64,000 nt of DNA from Methylotuvimicrobium buryatense 5G (GTDB lineage: Bacteria; Pseudomonadota; Gammaproteobacteria; Methylococcales; Methylomonadaceae), in the NCBI RefSeq assembly GCF_000341735.1, contig NZ_KB455575.1, forward strand, positions 2,259,802-2,323,801. Reading direction: 5' to 3'. The notes beneath the pieces were generated by a model. That model ran no database searches and was not told the origin of the DNA. It saw nothing but the letters and a program-made list of their open reading frames with translations. This document shows positions 62,626 to 64,000 of this stretch, one piece after another (positions within the stretch are counted from its first letter, which is position 1; each line of letters begins with the position of its first letter). Both the position numbers and the translations under genes were made by a program.

Positions 62626-63837
62626 TTAGAAAAAAGTAAGATCGTCGGAATAGCTCGACCGGTCATGGGAAGTTGTCGCCGAAGCATGATTAATCAACTC
62701 TTCGGGCATCGTATAACTCAGCTCCATTGTCGATAGGGTTTGTTCGACGTTAATCATATCGGCATGACGCCTGTGTCCGGCTCCTTGCGTTTTTTCGATA
62801 GCATTTTGCAGGTGTTCTAGATTATGTTCGACATGATCTAGCATCTGAGTGACTCGATCCTGGAATTGCAGCGCCGTCAAAACCGAATAAATTTGATTGC
62901 GGATTTGCCCGCTATTATCCATCAATTCGGCCGCATCATCTTTAAAAGCTGTCAAAGTCGCTTTGATATCGGACAGAACTCGGTTGATCGCGTGATCGGC
63001 GGAATCGATATTTTGTTCGTCGCTTTCCGTCGACGACTCTGCCGTTCTTAGCGTTGTGTTCATCGCTGCAATAATTTCATTGACCGTCCGGCTGATTCTT
63101 TCGCCGGTCGTCGATGAAAAGCCAGCCAGTTTTCTGACCTCGTCGGCAACGACCGCAAAACCGCGCCCGTGTTCCCCGGCTCTAGCCGCTTCGATCGCGG
63201 CATTCAATGCCAGCAAATTAATTTGCTCGGCGACTTTACGAACTTCTTGCGCCATACTATCGAGGCTGTTGGTGTACGTCGATAGCTCTCTAACTTGATC
63301 GATCATGACACGTTCAGCTTGATTAATCTGATTGAGATTTTGAATAACGCCTTCCAAAGTCGCCCGGCTTCCGCTAAGCAATGAATCGATATGATCTTCC
63401 TGGCGACCTTGCAACGACCTTCCGGTTAACGCATCGATTTGCGAAACCATGCTTGAAAATTGAACCGATAACGTGGTAATTTCCTGCTCGGTATGAGCAC
63501 GGGAGGTCCCGACCTGACGAATAACGATCGGGATGACCTCCATAATCAGCTTTTCCAGCTCTATCGAATAAGCATTTGCGTCGCTCAACTTGGCATTTTC
63601 ATCGTTTTTCCACTGAGCATCCAAGCGCTTCAAACTCTCCTGTTGACGCTTAAACAATGCCAGCCCAATAACGAAACCTGTTGCGGTAAGTATTCCCAAT
63701 GCGATAAAGCCGACGAGATTGAATGCGCCTTGCCAGATAGCTACCCCCCCCCCAAGCAAACCCAAACCTGTCGGCATACTGTAGAAGGCGAATTTTCCGT
63801 TTGCGGCAATTTTTGGCGTGTTATCGGAAAAAGACAT
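62626..63837 (-). CDS. Methyl-accepting chemotaxis protein, short, no periplasmic sensor
   Basis: A 403-residue receptor. Two close membrane helices (about 22-40 and 43-62) are followed by a cytoplasmic part with the MCP tip [37 protein letters not shown]; there is no periplasmic loop and no clear HAMP. The C-terminal region [21 protein letters not shown] is seen in receptors of atypical chemosensory clusters. First gene of the operon; cheY follows 19 bases after the stop. Confidence 0.92.
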   Translation of the reverse strand: MSFSDNTPKIAANGKFAFYSMPTGLGLLGGGVAIWQGAFNLVGFIALGILTATGFVIGLALFKRQQESLKRLDAQWKNDENAKLSDANAYSIELEKLIMEVIPIVIRQVGTSRAHTEQEITTLSVQFSSMVSQIDALTGRSLQGRQEDHIDSLLSGSRATLEGVIQNLNQINQAERVMIDQVRELSTYTNSLDSMAQEVRKVAEQINLLALNAAIEAARAGEHGRGFAVVADEVRKLAGFSSTTGERISRTVNEIIAAMNTTLRTAESSTESDEQNIDSADHAINRVLSDIKATLTAFKDDAAELMDNSGQIRNQIYSVLTALQFQDRVTQMLDHVEHNLEHLQNAIEKTQGAGHRRHADMINVEQTLSTMELSYTMPEELINHASATTSHDRSSYSDDLTFF

Positions 63838-64000
63838 TAAATACTTCCTTTTTTGGCTCGGTTAAGTTATCAATTATAGTAAAGTTTTACGCCACACAAC
63901 ACAATCAACGTTCTCTATTGGCCGCGATATGACCGATTAGCGCATGAATCAAGGATACAACGATTAGCATTTCACCGATTACTAAAAAAGAATTCGATTG
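63838..64000. other. Right-edge non-coding sequence
   Basis: No gene is visible in the last 163 bases; it probably holds the promoter of the chemosensory operon. Confidence 0.4.

Overview
The window looks like a chromosome segment of a gammaproteobacterium. The order tRNA-fMet, rimP, nusA, infB, rbfA, truB, rpsO, pnp, the ribD-ribE-ribBA-ribH-nusB-thiL-pgpA order, a full type II secretion (T2SS) operon and a cobalamin riboswitch-btuB unit all fit that class. A methanotroph of the order Methylococcales is my best guess from overall gene flavour, but no methane or methanol oxidation gene lies in the window, so the family-level call is inference.

Layout. 1-5.1 kb is an accessory patch: a group II intron (cut by the window edge) lying antisense at a broken DUF29 gene, then a possible integron-type cassette stretch (attC-like sites at 1973, 2411-2485 and perhaps 4262-4318) with an orphan ORF, a two-gene pair (144-aa protein plus an ImmA/IrrE-like protein that has lost its HExxH motif) and a YefM/YoeB toxin-antitoxin pair. 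5.3-11.5 kb is cobalamin salvage and uptake: cobS-cobC-cobQ-cobU, an adenosylcobalamin riboswitch, btuB and a BtuM-like membrane protein. 11.9-16.6 kb (minus) holds an ATP-grasp (RimK-like), an M14-type DUF2817 hydrolase, a GNAT-C39 peptidase fusion and an RMND1/DUF155 protein, probably one peptide-ligation pathway. 18-27.7 kb is the translation/transcription/RNA-decay block. 28.5-36.6 kb carries a HEAT-repeat lipoprotein, pgpA, thiL, nusB, the riboflavin genes and nrdR. 37.3-48.7 kb is the T2SS operon gspE-F-G-H-I-J-K-L-M-N/C-D (minus). 49-56 kb has glycosyltransferases, an ELM1-family protein and a FemAB/GNAT-like protein. 56.4-63.8 kb is a chemosensory operon (mcp, cheY, STAS, cheA, cheW, mcp; minus).

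The most striking content is between the genes. At least six families of short non-autonomous inverted-repeat elements (called A to F here) fill the intergenic gaps. Copies of three families (A, B, C) are flanked by exact or near-exact 11-bp target duplications. Elements are nested three deep at 27765-28333. Family C carries a 49-bp internal tandem repeat whose copy number differs between copies (1-3), and the same module occurs inside family E. Elements sit exactly at gene ends: a family C duplication contains the gspD stop codon, another contains the cheY stop codon, and family E terminal repeats supply the gspH stop codon and the start codon plus first five codons of the pseudopilin genes gspI and gspJ. 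These elements are woven into the T2SS and chemotaxis operons and are transcribed with them.
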